64,000 nucleotides of DNA, from NCBI RefSeq assembly GCF_009834915.1, contig NZ_WVHS01000007.1, positions 1 through 64,000 on the forward strand, given 5' to 3'. Below the pieces are notes generated by a model, which saw only the letters and a list, made by a program, of their open reading frames with translations, ran no database searches and was not told where the DNA came from. Positions 40,486 to 49,000 of this stretch are shown here, piece by piece. Numbering within the stretch: position 1 is the stretch's first letter; each line of letters opens with the position of its first letter. The position numbers were made by a program, and so were the translations under genes. The stretch is from Hufsiella ginkgonis (GTDB lineage Bacteria; Bacteroidota; Bacteroidia; Sphingobacteriales; Sphingobacteriaceae).

Positions 40486-40584
40486 CAGTGATCAGTTTTC
40501 CGTGACCAGTAATCAGTTTTTCTACCCCGTACCGTTTAATCATGGGATAAGAACTGATTACTGGTCACCGAAAACTGAAAACCC
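40486..40584. repeat. Heptad element, CTGA dialect, 26-bp arms (between the two FKBP genes)
   Basis: Left heptads CAGTGAT, CAGTTTT, CCGTGAC, CAGTAAT, CAGTTTT (40486-40520); right heptads AACTGAT, TACTGGT, CACCGAA, AACTGAA (40552-40579). GTGACCAGTAATCAGTT (40502-40518) pairs exactly with 40552-40568 and CAGTTTTC (40493-40500) with 40570-40577, one mismatch between. On the minus strand loop bases 40541-40556 match 33239-33254 at 15 of 16. Confidence 0.9.
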
Positions 40585-40596
40585 AAAGAAACTCAA

Positions 40597-41613
40597 ATGA
40601 AAAAACAATTCTTATTGGTCCTCGTGTTCCTGTTTACCGCGGTAAGCGTAATGGCACAGGACGTTACACGCTCGCCGAGCGGCGCAAGGTTCAGGATCGC
40701 GAAAGCAGGTACCGGTCCAAAGATTAAGATAGACGACATCGTTACGTTCAACTTCGTACAGAAAAACGGGAAAGACTCCGTGCTGATGAGCAGCTACCAG
40801 GCCGGCAGGCCGGTAAAGATCAAGATCCAGGCTTCAAAAAACATCGGCGACCTGATGGACGTGTTCACCATGCTGTCGCTTAAAGACAGCGCGATCGTAT
40901 ATATTCCCACGGATTCGATCTTCCAGGGACACGACGACCAGCGCCCTCCCTTCCTGACTAAAGGCAGCGACCTGGTGTTTAATATAAAGATCGAACGGAT
41001 CCAGACACTGGATGAGGCGATAGCCGAAAATAACCGCGCGATCGATTCGCTGAAGAGCCAGGAAAAAGTTGACCTCAACACATACCTGGCCAACAAGCGC
41101 TTCGCTAATTTAAAGACTACGCCTTCCGGGTTGATGTACGGCATCACCACACCGTCGTTAAAACCGAAACCGGTAGCGGGCGACACCGTATATGTTAATT
41201 ACGTTGGCCGTACCCTGGCGGGGAAAGTATTTGATACCAGTATAGAAGCGGAAGCAAAGAAAGCCGGTTTGATCCAGCCGGGCCGTCCGTATGAACCGAT
41301 TAGTTTTCCGCTGGGAAGCCAGGCCGTCATCCCCGGTTGGGAAGAAGGACTGATGCTGATGAATTCGGGATCCAAAGGATACTTCATCATTCCCTCTAAC
41401 CTCGCCTACGGCGAACAGGGCAGCGGTGAAGATATCAAACCCTATAGCACGCTCTTCTTTGAGATTGAACTTGTAAAAGTTGCACGTCCGGTAAGGGCTG
41501 CGGCGGCGAAGCCTGCGGTAAAGAAGCCGGCGACTACACCGGCAAAGAAACCGGTAACCACTCCTAAAAAGCCCGCAGCGCCGGTGAAAAAACCGGTGAC
41601 AAAGAAAAGCTGA
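40597..41613 (+). CDS. FKBP-type peptidyl-prolyl isomerase with Lys/Pro/Ala-rich tail
   Basis: A protein of 338 residues with a cleavable signal peptide (MKKQFLLVLVFLFTAVSVMA, then QDVTRSPSGA). It is a paralogue of the preceding FKBP protein: a degenerate first domain (about 25-135) and a full FKBP domain (about 190-300) with GDTVYVNYVGRTLAGKVFDT, VIPGWEEGLMLM and IPSNLAYGEQG. The last 35 residues are a low-complexity K-P-A-T tail (KPATTPAKKPVTTPKKP) that may bind polyanions or the wall. Its start follows the heptad hairpin. Likely periplasmic chaperone for exported proteins. Confidence 0.9.
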   Translation: MKKQFLLVLVFLFTAVSVMAQDVTRSPSGARFRIAKAGTGPKIKIDDIVTFNFVQKNGKDSVLMSSYQAGRPVKIKIQASKNIGDLMDVFTMLSLKDSAIVYIPTDSIFQGHDDQRPPFLTKGSDLVFNIKIERIQTLDEAIAENNRAIDSLKSQEKVDLNTYLANKRFANLKTTPSGLMYGITTPSLKPKPVAGDTVYVNYVGRTLAGKVFDTSIEAEAKKAGLIQPGRPYEPISFPLGSQAVIPGWEEGLMLMNSGSKGYFIIPSNLAYGEQGSGEDIKPYSTLFFEIELVKVARPVRAAAAKPAVKKPATTPAKKPVTTPKKPAAPVKKPVTKKS

Positions 41614-41630
41614 AGATGATTTGAGGTTGG

Positions 41631-41686
41631 AAGTTAGAGGTTTAAGGTCGGGCATTAATAGGCTCACGACCTTAAACCTCTAACTT
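41631..41686. repeat. Heptad element, AGGTT/ACCTC dialect, with 20-bp perfect arms (convergent gap)
   Basis: AAGTTAGAGGTTTAAGGTCG (41631-41650) is the exact reverse complement of CGACCTTAAACCTCTAACTT (41667-41686) around a 16-base loop. Heptads on the right: ACCTTAA, ACCTCTA, ACTTTTA, ACTTTTA. It lies between converging genes and could serve as a bidirectional terminator. Confidence 0.85.
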
Positions 41687-41693
41687 TTAACTT

Positions 41694-42167
41694 TTAAAAC
41701 GTAAACCGGACCGCAAGCCCTACGTCTCCGGCCGTAACGTCCGTGTCTGGCGTAATCACCAATTGTGGCCTCCAGTCGAGCCCCAGGTTGATCGGTGCGC
41801 CGGTAAACGTGTAATCAAGACCGAGGGTACCCACCGCGCTGAGGAACAGCTGCCCATCATCATTTACATACCTGCGGGAGCCGATGCTGCCACCACCGCC
41901 ATAAAACCACTTAAGCCCGGGCGCATTTTGTACGGGATTGTGGAACTCATATAGTACCGTGAAACGAACATCCTTACGCGCACTGGTGTTTCTGAAGCTC
42001 AGGTTCAGATCGAATGCATTATCCTTCGACACGAACGTTTTAAAGTTTACGCCGTTATAAGATCCCAGTCTTACCCCCAGCGCGTTTTTGTATTCCTGCG
42101 CCTTTGTTTCCATTTGAACGAACAACAACCCGAATGCGGCAATGCCTGCTAAAAATAATTTCTTCAT
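41694..42167 (-). CDS. Small outer-membrane beta-barrel-like protein
   Basis: A protein of 157 residues with a signal peptide (MKKLFLAGIAAFGLLFVQME, cleavage near TKAQ). The mature part is strand-rich with alternating aromatic and polar residues (GVRLGSYNGVNFKTFVS, KWFYGGGGSIGSRRYVND, TLGLDYTFTGAPINLGLDW) and ends in AVRFTF, with a terminal Phe typical of outer-membrane barrels. No specific function is recognised. It is convergent with the second FKBP gene and divergent from the acyl-CoA synthetase. Confidence 0.8.
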   Translation of the reverse strand: MKKLFLAGIAAFGLLFVQMETKAQEYKNALGVRLGSYNGVNFKTFVSKDNAFDLNLSFRNTSARKDVRFTVLYEFHNPVQNAPGLKWFYGGGGSIGSRRYVNDDGQLFLSAVGTLGLDYTFTGAPINLGLDWRPQLVITPDTDVTAGDVGLAVRFTF

Positions 42168-42199
42168 ACTTGATAAAGGTTAAAGTGGAGTGAACTGTT

Positions 42200-42234
42200 T
42201 TGTATACAATTCATGGTTTGAGCGTTTAACGCTC
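42200..42234. other. Two small palindromes upstream of the barrel gene
   Basis: TTGTATACAA (42200-42209) is a perfect 10-bp palindrome. GAGCGTT-T-AACGCTC (42220-42234) is a 7-bp inverted repeat around one base. They lie 33-67 bases before the barrel-protein start and may be operators; nothing more can be said. Confidence 0.3.
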
Positions 42235-42308
42235 GGAGAGAGGGAATTGTTGTTAAGGGTGTGCATTTTGGGTAGTTAGCGGCACAAAGCATTACCGGAT
42301 CTTCGCGT

Positions 42309-42334
42309 TATTTGCGCAAATCTTTGCGCAAATA
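42309..42334. promoter_or_regulatory. Tandem identical palindromes upstream of the acyl-CoA synthetase gene
   Basis: TTTGCGCAAA occurs at 42311-42320 and again at 42323-42332, and the whole TATTTGCGCAAA-TC-TTTGCGCAAATA is itself an inverted repeat. It lies 53 bases before the start, upstream of a TAATTTG promoter-like sequence (42359-42365). This is a good candidate for a regulator binding cooperatively. Confidence 0.5.
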
Positions 42335-42386
42335 GCGTCCCTTCTCCCCCAAAATTCGTAATTTGTACTTGCTAACCCTACCCCGT

Positions 42387-44153
42387 ATGACCACCATTTC
42401 CCGCATATTTGACCTTACCGACCAATTGCCTGTAAAGTTTCCCGGGCAAACCATCGTTTCCGGAAAGGCGAACGGCAGCTGGTATTCTTATACGTCGGAA
42501 CAGTTTGTGGAAATTACGGAGCTCTTCAGCCGCGGGCTCATCGCTTCCGGTATCGCGCATGGCGATAAAGTGGCCATCCTATCGCAAAACCGGCCGGAAT
42601 GGAACATCTGCGACTTTGGGGTAATGCAGACCGGTGCGGCCCTGGTACCGATGTACCCTACACTGGCCGATCACGACATCCGGTTCATCCTCAAAGATGC
42701 GGAAGTAAAAATGATCTTTATCTCCGGAACGGACCTTCTCCGGAAGATCATTGCGCTGAACGATAATGAACGGTTAAAGATATATTCGCTCGATAAGCTG
42801 GAAGGGGTCGCCCATTGGCAGGAGTTGGTCGGGCTGGGGCGGGAACACCCGGAAATCGACCTGCAAAAGATCAAAGACGGGACCACGCCCGACGACCTGC
42901 TTACACTCATCTACACCTCGGGCACTACCGGAACGCCTAAGGGCGTGATGCTTACGCATAAGAACTTGCTCAGCAACGTACTCTCCTCGTGTGTACTGTA
43001 CCCTTCCGGTTATGCAAAGGCGCTAAGCTTCCTGCCGCTTTGCCATATTTTTGAACGGATGGTGGTGTACATGTACTTCAACCTCGGCATTTCCATCTTT
43101 TATGCGGAAAGTATGGATACCATCGTTGCCGACCTGAACGACGTAAAACCTGACGGATTTACCACCGTACCGCGCCTGCTGGAGAAAGTATATGACCGCA
43201 TTGCGGCAAAAGGCGCGGCGCTCACCGGCATTAAAAAGAAATTGTTCTATTGGGCGCTCGACCTGGGCCTACGGTACGAGCTCGACGGCAAAAACGGCTG
43301 GTGGTACGAGCTGCAGCTGGCTATTGCCAACAAACTGGTGTTCAGCAAGTGGCGCGAAGCGTTGGGCGGAAAGATACAGGCTATTATCTCCGGTGGGGCC
43401 GCGCTGCAGCCCCGGTTAGCAAGGGTCTTCTGGGCAGCGGGGATTCCTGTGCTCGAAGGGTACGGGCTTACGGAAACCTCCCCGGTGATCGCAGTAAACG
43501 GTCTTGAAAAAGGAAAACGTGCCTTTAATACGGTGGGAAAACCCATTTCGAACGTGATAGTAAAGATTGGCGACGATGGCGAAGTGCTCTGCAAAGCTCC
43601 CAGCGTGATGAAGGGTTATTACAAACGCCCCGACCTTACTGCGGAAGTGATCGATGCCGACGGCTTTTTCCATACCGGCGATATAGGCCAACTAAATGGT
43701 GAAGGATTCCTCTCTATTACCGACCGTAAAAAAGAGATGTTCAAAACAGCGGGCGGAAAATACGTGGCCCCGCAGATCATCGAGAATAAGTTCAAAGAAT
43801 CGCCGCTCATTGAACAGGTAATGGTGATAGGCGAGAACCGGAAGTTCCCGGCCGCCCTCATTGTTCCTGCATTCGACGCATTAAAGGACTGGTGTTCCAA
43901 GAAAAACATCCCCTGGTCCACCCGCGCCGAAGTGATCTGTAACCCACTGGTTACAGATAAATACAAACGTGAGCTCGATCGCTATAACGAAGAATTCGGT
44001 CATTGGGAGCAAGTGAAAAAATTCGCCCTGCTGCCCCAGGAATGGACCATCGAACAGGGCGAAATGACACCAAAGCTGAGCCTCAAAAGGAAAGTAGTAA
44101 CTGAGAAGCACCGGGACATAATAGAGGAGCTGTACCGGGACGTTACACGTTAG
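42387..44153 (+). CDS. Long-chain acyl-CoA synthetase (AMP-forming)
   Basis: A protein of 588 residues from ATG at 42387 (MTTISRIFDLTDQLPVKFPG); an upstream start adds eight non-conserved residues. Adenylate-forming motifs: LIYTSGTTGTPKGVMLTHKN, EGYGLTETSPVIAVNG, TGDIGQLNGEGFLSITDRKK and KTAGGKYVAPQIIENKF. The size and the KEMFKTAGGKY wording fit the FAA1/FadD15-like long-chain group. It activates fatty acids with ATP and CoA. The final codons DVTR and the stop lie in an ACGT heptad element. Tandem TTTGCGCAAA palindromes precede it. Confidence 0.94.
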   Translation: MTTISRIFDLTDQLPVKFPGQTIVSGKANGSWYSYTSEQFVEITELFSRGLIASGIAHGDKVAILSQNRPEWNICDFGVMQTGAALVPMYPTLADHDIRFILKDAEVKMIFISGTDLLRKIIALNDNERLKIYSLDKLEGVAHWQELVGLGREHPEIDLQKIKDGTTPDDLLTLIYTSGTTGTPKGVMLTHKNLLSNVLSSCVLYPSGYAKALSFLPLCHIFERMVVYMYFNLGISIFYAESMDTIVADLNDVKPDGFTTVPRLLEKVYDRIAAKGAALTGIKKKLFYWALDLGLRYELDGKNGWWYELQLAIANKLVFSKWREALGGKIQAIISGGAALQPRLARVFWAAGIPVLEGYGLTETSPVIAVNGLEKGKRAFNTVGKPISNVIVKIGDDGEVLCKAPSVMKGYYKRPDLTAEVIDADGFFHTGDIGQLNGEGFLSITDRKKEMFKTAGGKYVAPQIIENKFKESPLIEQVMVIGENRKFPAALIVPAFDALKDWCSKKNIPWSTRAEVICNPLVTDKYKRELDRYNEEFGHWEQVKKFALLPQEWTIEQGEMTPKLSLKRKVVTEKHRDIIEELYRDVTR

Positions 44154-44225
44154 GCGTTGTACGTTCGGAACAACTTAATTATTAAGCATTTCGTAGAGAC
44201 AGACACGTACAACGTAATATGTCCC
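44140..44225. repeat. Heptad element, ACGT dialect (acyl-CoA synthetase/ggt gap)
   Basis: Left heptads ACGTTAC, ACGTTAG, GCGTTGT, ACGTTCG (44140-44167); right heptads ACGTACA, ACGTAAT, ATGTCCC (44205-44225). CGTTGTACGT (44155-44164) pairs exactly with ACGTACAACG (44205-44214). The loop carries the palindrome CTTAATTATTAAG. The upstream gene's stop TAG is in the second heptad. Confidence 0.8.
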
Positions 44226-44277
44226 GTTGCATTCCTCACATATATTAAAGATATTGCCCTGGTTAAACCCCGATCTT

Positions 44278-45981
44278 ATGGCTTTTCCTCGTCATGCCCG
44301 TTTTCTTTGTGTTATGGTAGTTACCGCGTTGTTGGCGGGTTGCGCCGGCGGGCAGATCGGCAGGAACAATAGCGGCGAATACCGCAACGGCATGGTCGTT
44401 TCCGCACACCCGGAGGCTTCAAAAGCGGGGATCGAAATCCTGAAGAAAGGAGGCAACGCGGTGGATGCGGCCGTGGCCGTGCAGTTCGCACTCGCGGTGG
44501 TCTATCCCAACGCGGGAAATATTGGAGGAGGCGGATTTATGGTCTACCGGTCGGCCAAAGGCCAAACCGATGCGTTGGACTTTAGGGAGAAAGCGCCTGG
44601 ATCCGCATCCAGGGACATGTACCTGGATGTTGCCGGCAATCCCATCACCGATATGAGTTTGTACGGACAACCGGCCTCGGGCGTTCCCGGATCGGTTGAC
44701 GGCATGGCCGAAGCACACCGCAAATACGGGAAGCTGAGCTGGACCGCCGTGCTATCACCCGCCATTGCGCTCGCGGAAAACGGGTTCGCCTTAACGGAGC
44801 GGCAGGTAGGGGAGCTCAACAGCCACAGCGGAACGTTCCGCAAATATAACCCTTCGGGGATGTCGCTGGTTAAAGCAGGCAAGTGGGCGGTTGGCGATCG
44901 CCTCGTGCAGCCGGATCTTGCGCATACGCTGATGCTGATCCGCGACAAGGGACGTGCAGGCTTTTATGAAGGTGAAACGGCCGGGAAGATAGTGGCCGAG
45001 ATGCAGCGCGGCGGCGGGTTAATCTCCCCCGGGGACCTGAAAAACTACCACGCCGCCTGGCGAACACCCGTTTCCGGTAAATATAAAGATTATAAGATCA
45101 TCACCATGCCGCCGCCCTCCAGCGGGGGAATTGCATTGGTGCAGCTGCTGCACTCGGTAGAGCGGTACCCGCTGCAGCGATGGGGAATGAATTCGGATTC
45201 GGCCGTACAGGTGATGGTGGAGGCCGAGCGCCGTGTGTATGCCGACCGTGCCACACACCTCGGTGATCCTGATTTTTACCAGGTGCCGCAGAAGGAATTG
45301 ACCCGATCAACCTATTCTATTGCCCGCATGAGCGATTTCCACTGGGACCAGGCAACGCCCAGCGCACAGGTAAGCGCTGGTAAAGTGGCCCCGAAAGAGC
45401 ACGAAGAAACTACCCACTTTTCCATTGTCGACCGCGAGGGAAATGCAGTTTCTATTACCACCACCCTCAACGGGTCGTACGGCTCGCTGGTAATGGTACA
45501 GGGCGCTGGTTTCCTCCTAAACAATGAGATGGACGATTTCTCGGTAAAACCCGGCTCTCCTAACATGTATGGACTGGTGGGCGGCGAAGCAAATGCCATT
45601 GCGCCCGGCAAACGAATGCTGAGCTCGATGACGCCCACCATCGTAGAAAAAGACGGCAAACTATTTATGGTAGTAGGCACGCCGGGCGGATCAACCATTA
45701 TCACTTCGGTGTTCCAAACGATCCTGAACGTGGTCGAATACAACAAAAGCATGAGCGCTGCTGTAGCCGCCAAACGCTTTCACCACCAATGGCTGCCGGA
45801 TGAAGTGGCTGCAGAAAAAGGAGCTCTCGACAGCCTCACCAAAGAAAAGCTCAAAGCGAAGGGATACCTGCTTACCGATCGTGGCGCCATCGGCCGCGTA
45901 GATGCCATCCTGAAGACCAAATGGGGATACCTGGAGGGCGGAGCCGACCCGAGAGGAGATGATACGGCGCTTGGTTGGTAA
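44278..45981 (+). CDS. ggt: Gamma-glutamyltransferase, lipoprotein type
   Basis: A protein of 567 residues from ATG at 44278, chosen because it gives a lipoprotein signal (MAFPRHARFLCVMVVTALLA, lipobox LAGC). The large-subunit part has NGMVVSAHPEASKAGIEILK, GGNAVDAAVAVQFALAVVYP and NIGGGGFMVY. The autoprocessing nucleophile Thr is in ETTHFSIVDREGNAVSITTT (about residue 379), followed by YGSLVMVQGAGFLLNNEMDD and SSMTPTIV in the small subunit. It cleaves or transfers gamma-glutamyl groups, for example from glutathione, in the periplasm. It converges on sprA with a 26-base gap. Confidence 0.95.
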   Translation: MAFPRHARFLCVMVVTALLAGCAGGQIGRNNSGEYRNGMVVSAHPEASKAGIEILKKGGNAVDAAVAVQFALAVVYPNAGNIGGGGFMVYRSAKGQTDALDFREKAPGSASRDMYLDVAGNPITDMSLYGQPASGVPGSVDGMAEAHRKYGKLSWTAVLSPAIALAENGFALTERQVGELNSHSGTFRKYNPSGMSLVKAGKWAVGDRLVQPDLAHTLMLIRDKGRAGFYEGETAGKIVAEMQRGGGLISPGDLKNYHAAWRTPVSGKYKDYKIITMPPPSSGGIALVQLLHSVERYPLQRWGMNSDSAVQVMVEAERRVYADRATHLGDPDFYQVPQKELTRSTYSIARMSDFHWDQATPSAQVSAGKVAPKEHEETTHFSIVDREGNAVSITTTLNGSYGSLVMVQGAGFLLNNEMDDFSVKPGSPNMYGLVGGEANAIAPGKRMLSSMTPTIVEKDGKLFMVVGTPGGSTIITSVFQTILNVVEYNKSMSAAVAAKRFHHQWLPDEVAAEKGALDSLTKEKLKAKGYLLTDRGAIGRVDAILKTKWGYLEGGADPRGDDTALGW

Positions 45982-46007
45982 TAGGATCTTTGGGTTTAAC
46001 GCCCCGC

Positions 46008-49000
46008 CTACTGTATCGTGAACCTCATATTCACCCCGAAATTACTGAACGCCGTATTAAACGTTTGCGAAGTGTAAGGCCTGGTGATCGTGCCGTCGTA
46101 GAACAGACGGATGTTGAATCGCTGGTTAAGCACATAATCGATGGAAGGACGGATCGCAATGTTTTTCGCTCCTGACGACACCTCGGCATCTGCCACATCT
46201 GCGCGGTAAATAAGCGTTTTGCGGTCGTTAACGGCAAAGTCGAACTTGAAGTTCATATCGTTGTTCATCTTTACGTTGCTGAACAGGCCGAACGGAAAAC
46301 GGAAATTATTGGTGCGGTAACCGAGGCCAAAAACCAACGCTTTATCGTTCTGCTGGGCAAGCTGGCTGTTCTGAAGGCTAAGGCTCAGCGCGCGCGTTTT
46401 GCGGTACTCGAAGTTCAGGCTCATCCTGTTCTTCATGGCCATATCCATGCCCACAAGCGGCTCGAACCGCTCGAAAAGCGTTACCTGCGAATACTGGTAA
46501 AAGGGCAGGAAGTTTCCATTGACATCTTTTACGTTGACACCACCGTTCGTCTCCTGGTAGCGGATCAGCGAGTTAAAGCTATTCACGCTATAGATCGAGT
46601 TGTAGCGATGGTTGAGGGTAAAGGAATCAAAGAACTCGTTAAAGAACTTGTATTTGGTGAGACCGGTATAACGGACCGTCCACGTCGGGAAAGGGATCCT
46701 CGGGAACTTCCGCAGCTTCACGCTTTCTGCATCCTGCCCGGTATACGCCGCAATGAACGAAGAAACAATTACGTCCTGTGAGTTCTTTCCATAGCCATCG
46801 GCATAGCCACCGGCCACACCGGCCGAGTTCGGGTTTTGCTCGCCAAGCCTGCGCGAAATCACCTCCCGGTTCGACTCGAATTTACGGAACAGGGCCGATG
46901 TGCCGTTCTTGCTCTCCTTGCTGAAAGCCGTGCGAAGCGAGAAGAAAGAAATACTATAATCGCCGGTAGTCACCGGGCTCAGGTTCTGGAAGTCGTTGGA
47001 AGTTTGGTTGAACCGGAAATTGGTTGAGTAGTTGAGGCTGCGGCTGCGGGTCGCCGTAAGGTCAATGCTTAAATCACGGAGCGGCTCCACCCGTCCGCGG
47101 ATATTCATGTCCTCCTTGTAGGTATTAATGTACAACTGGTTCTGCAGCGTATCGCGGGTGATCCAGCCATTGGCCAGCGCTCTTCCACGGATGTCGCTTT
47201 GGTTCCCGAAGAGGAAATCCCAGCCCGGTGCATGGGCGTCGAGGTCATACCCCAGGAGGTTGGTCTTGGGCAGGTATCCCGGTAATATCGTACCCTCCTT
47301 TTTCAGGTAGCTGGCGCTGACGGTTTTGAGACTCGTTAACGCACGGAGCACGCCATTTGCGAATCCCTTGCTTTGGGGATCTGTGGCCCGCCTGATAAAA
47401 CCTGCTTTGCCGTAAAGCGTTACGAAATTCAATGTCGGGTTCACCTGGATCTCCCGCGAATTCAGGATGGAGTTCCCAAAATCGATATTGGGGTCTCTTA
47501 ACGTAAGCAGCGGCTCAGTTTGCCAGAAGAAAGTGGTGCCGTACCGCAGGGTCAGCTTCGTCCAGCCGAACCCTGGTATCTTATCGATCGGCGCCAGGTA
47601 ATTTAGGTTCAGTACGTGGTTATAATCGGTGGTGCGGCCCAGGCGTTTCAGGTTCTGCCAGATAGTATCGCGCACCAGGCCATTGATGCGGCCGTCGGGC
47701 TCATCGATCACGGAAAGATTTGTGGCGTTGAAGTCCATCTGGAGGCTTCTCGTAAGGTTCCAGCCGATGCCGTATACCCGGTTCACCAGGAAGTTCTTGT
47801 TAAACGTGCTGTTAATGGGGATGGCATTATTGGGATCGTTGTTACGCAGCGTATTCTCCGAGTACAAACGGTCGAGGCTGATGCGAAAGTTCAGCGAGGA
47901 AGGCATCGGGCTGAAGTTGATGTCGCGCAGCAGCGCCAGCTTATTGGATTTTATGACCCTTGCAAATGGCGTATATTCTTTCGGTGTAGTACTAAAATTA
48001 TAATCCAGCGCCGCCCGGTAGGTTTTCTGCAGGGTAAGCTCATTGATAAAATCGTGGTGGTAAAACTCGTTGTAAGAGTAGGTGGCACTCAGGTTTTCGA
48101 CGTCCCACAGGTGGTTCTTCGCCTCCGGATCAGTTTTCAGCTTACGCACATTGGTAAGGTTAAAGCTTCGGCGCGACGTATAATCCATCGCATTAAAACG
48201 GATAGAATCCGCTATCGCCTTTGGCACAGACTTCAATGCGTTTTTCAGCTCGATATCCGGCGTGCGCGGGTCGTACTGCGGCAAGCTCATTTGCGACGAA
48301 AAATTGATGTACATCGGGATCTTGATGCCGGTACGGTCCGGGAAAAACTTGCCAAGCTCCATACTCGACGACACGTCAAAGAAACGGTCGTCGTTGCGGT
48401 TACGCTCGCTTACCCGTTTATCAATAGAGCCGAAGCCCACGGTACTTTTGCTGCCCGAGACAGTCACATCTGCAAAATCGGCCAGCTTTGCGTTCACGCG
48501 CGCGGTAGCCGCCCAGCCGCCACGCTCGTCGAAATCGGTAAGCCGCAGCTCGTTAAACCATACCTGCCCGGTTTTTTCGAGACCGTCATCGCCGCCAGGG
48601 TTCGCAGGCGCCCGCAACGGGTTGCGGATACCCACCATATAGATGCGCACCTTACTCAGGTCCGGCTGCCCCATCACGGTGATGGTGTTGTTACCGTCTG
48701 CGTACTTAAACGGCACATTTACGGGCCAGGGTGCGCCATTCAGCAATGCGATGTTCCTGGCTGTTTTTGCGGCCTGGAACAGGGCCAGTTCCACATCTAT
48801 CTTGTTGGCATCGGGCCAAATAGAAGAAGCGTCGCGGGAGCCGGGCGCCGTGATCTTCATCGGCACCTGGTACTCGTAATAATTGTCCTGGTTGTCGGTC
48901 CCTACCCGGATAAACGCCGTAACATCATTGTCTTTTAGCTGGTTCCCCTCGGCATGCACGAACATCTCCAGGCGTTTATACGACCTGAAGTCGTTATACG

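Noticed and set aside
47616-48938. 440-codon open frame on the plus strand opposite sprA, and other long antisense frames there
   Set aside because: They lie wholly within the coding strand of sprA, read as low-complexity basic/His-rich translations and carry no signal, motif or promoter; shadow frames of a GC-moderate gene.
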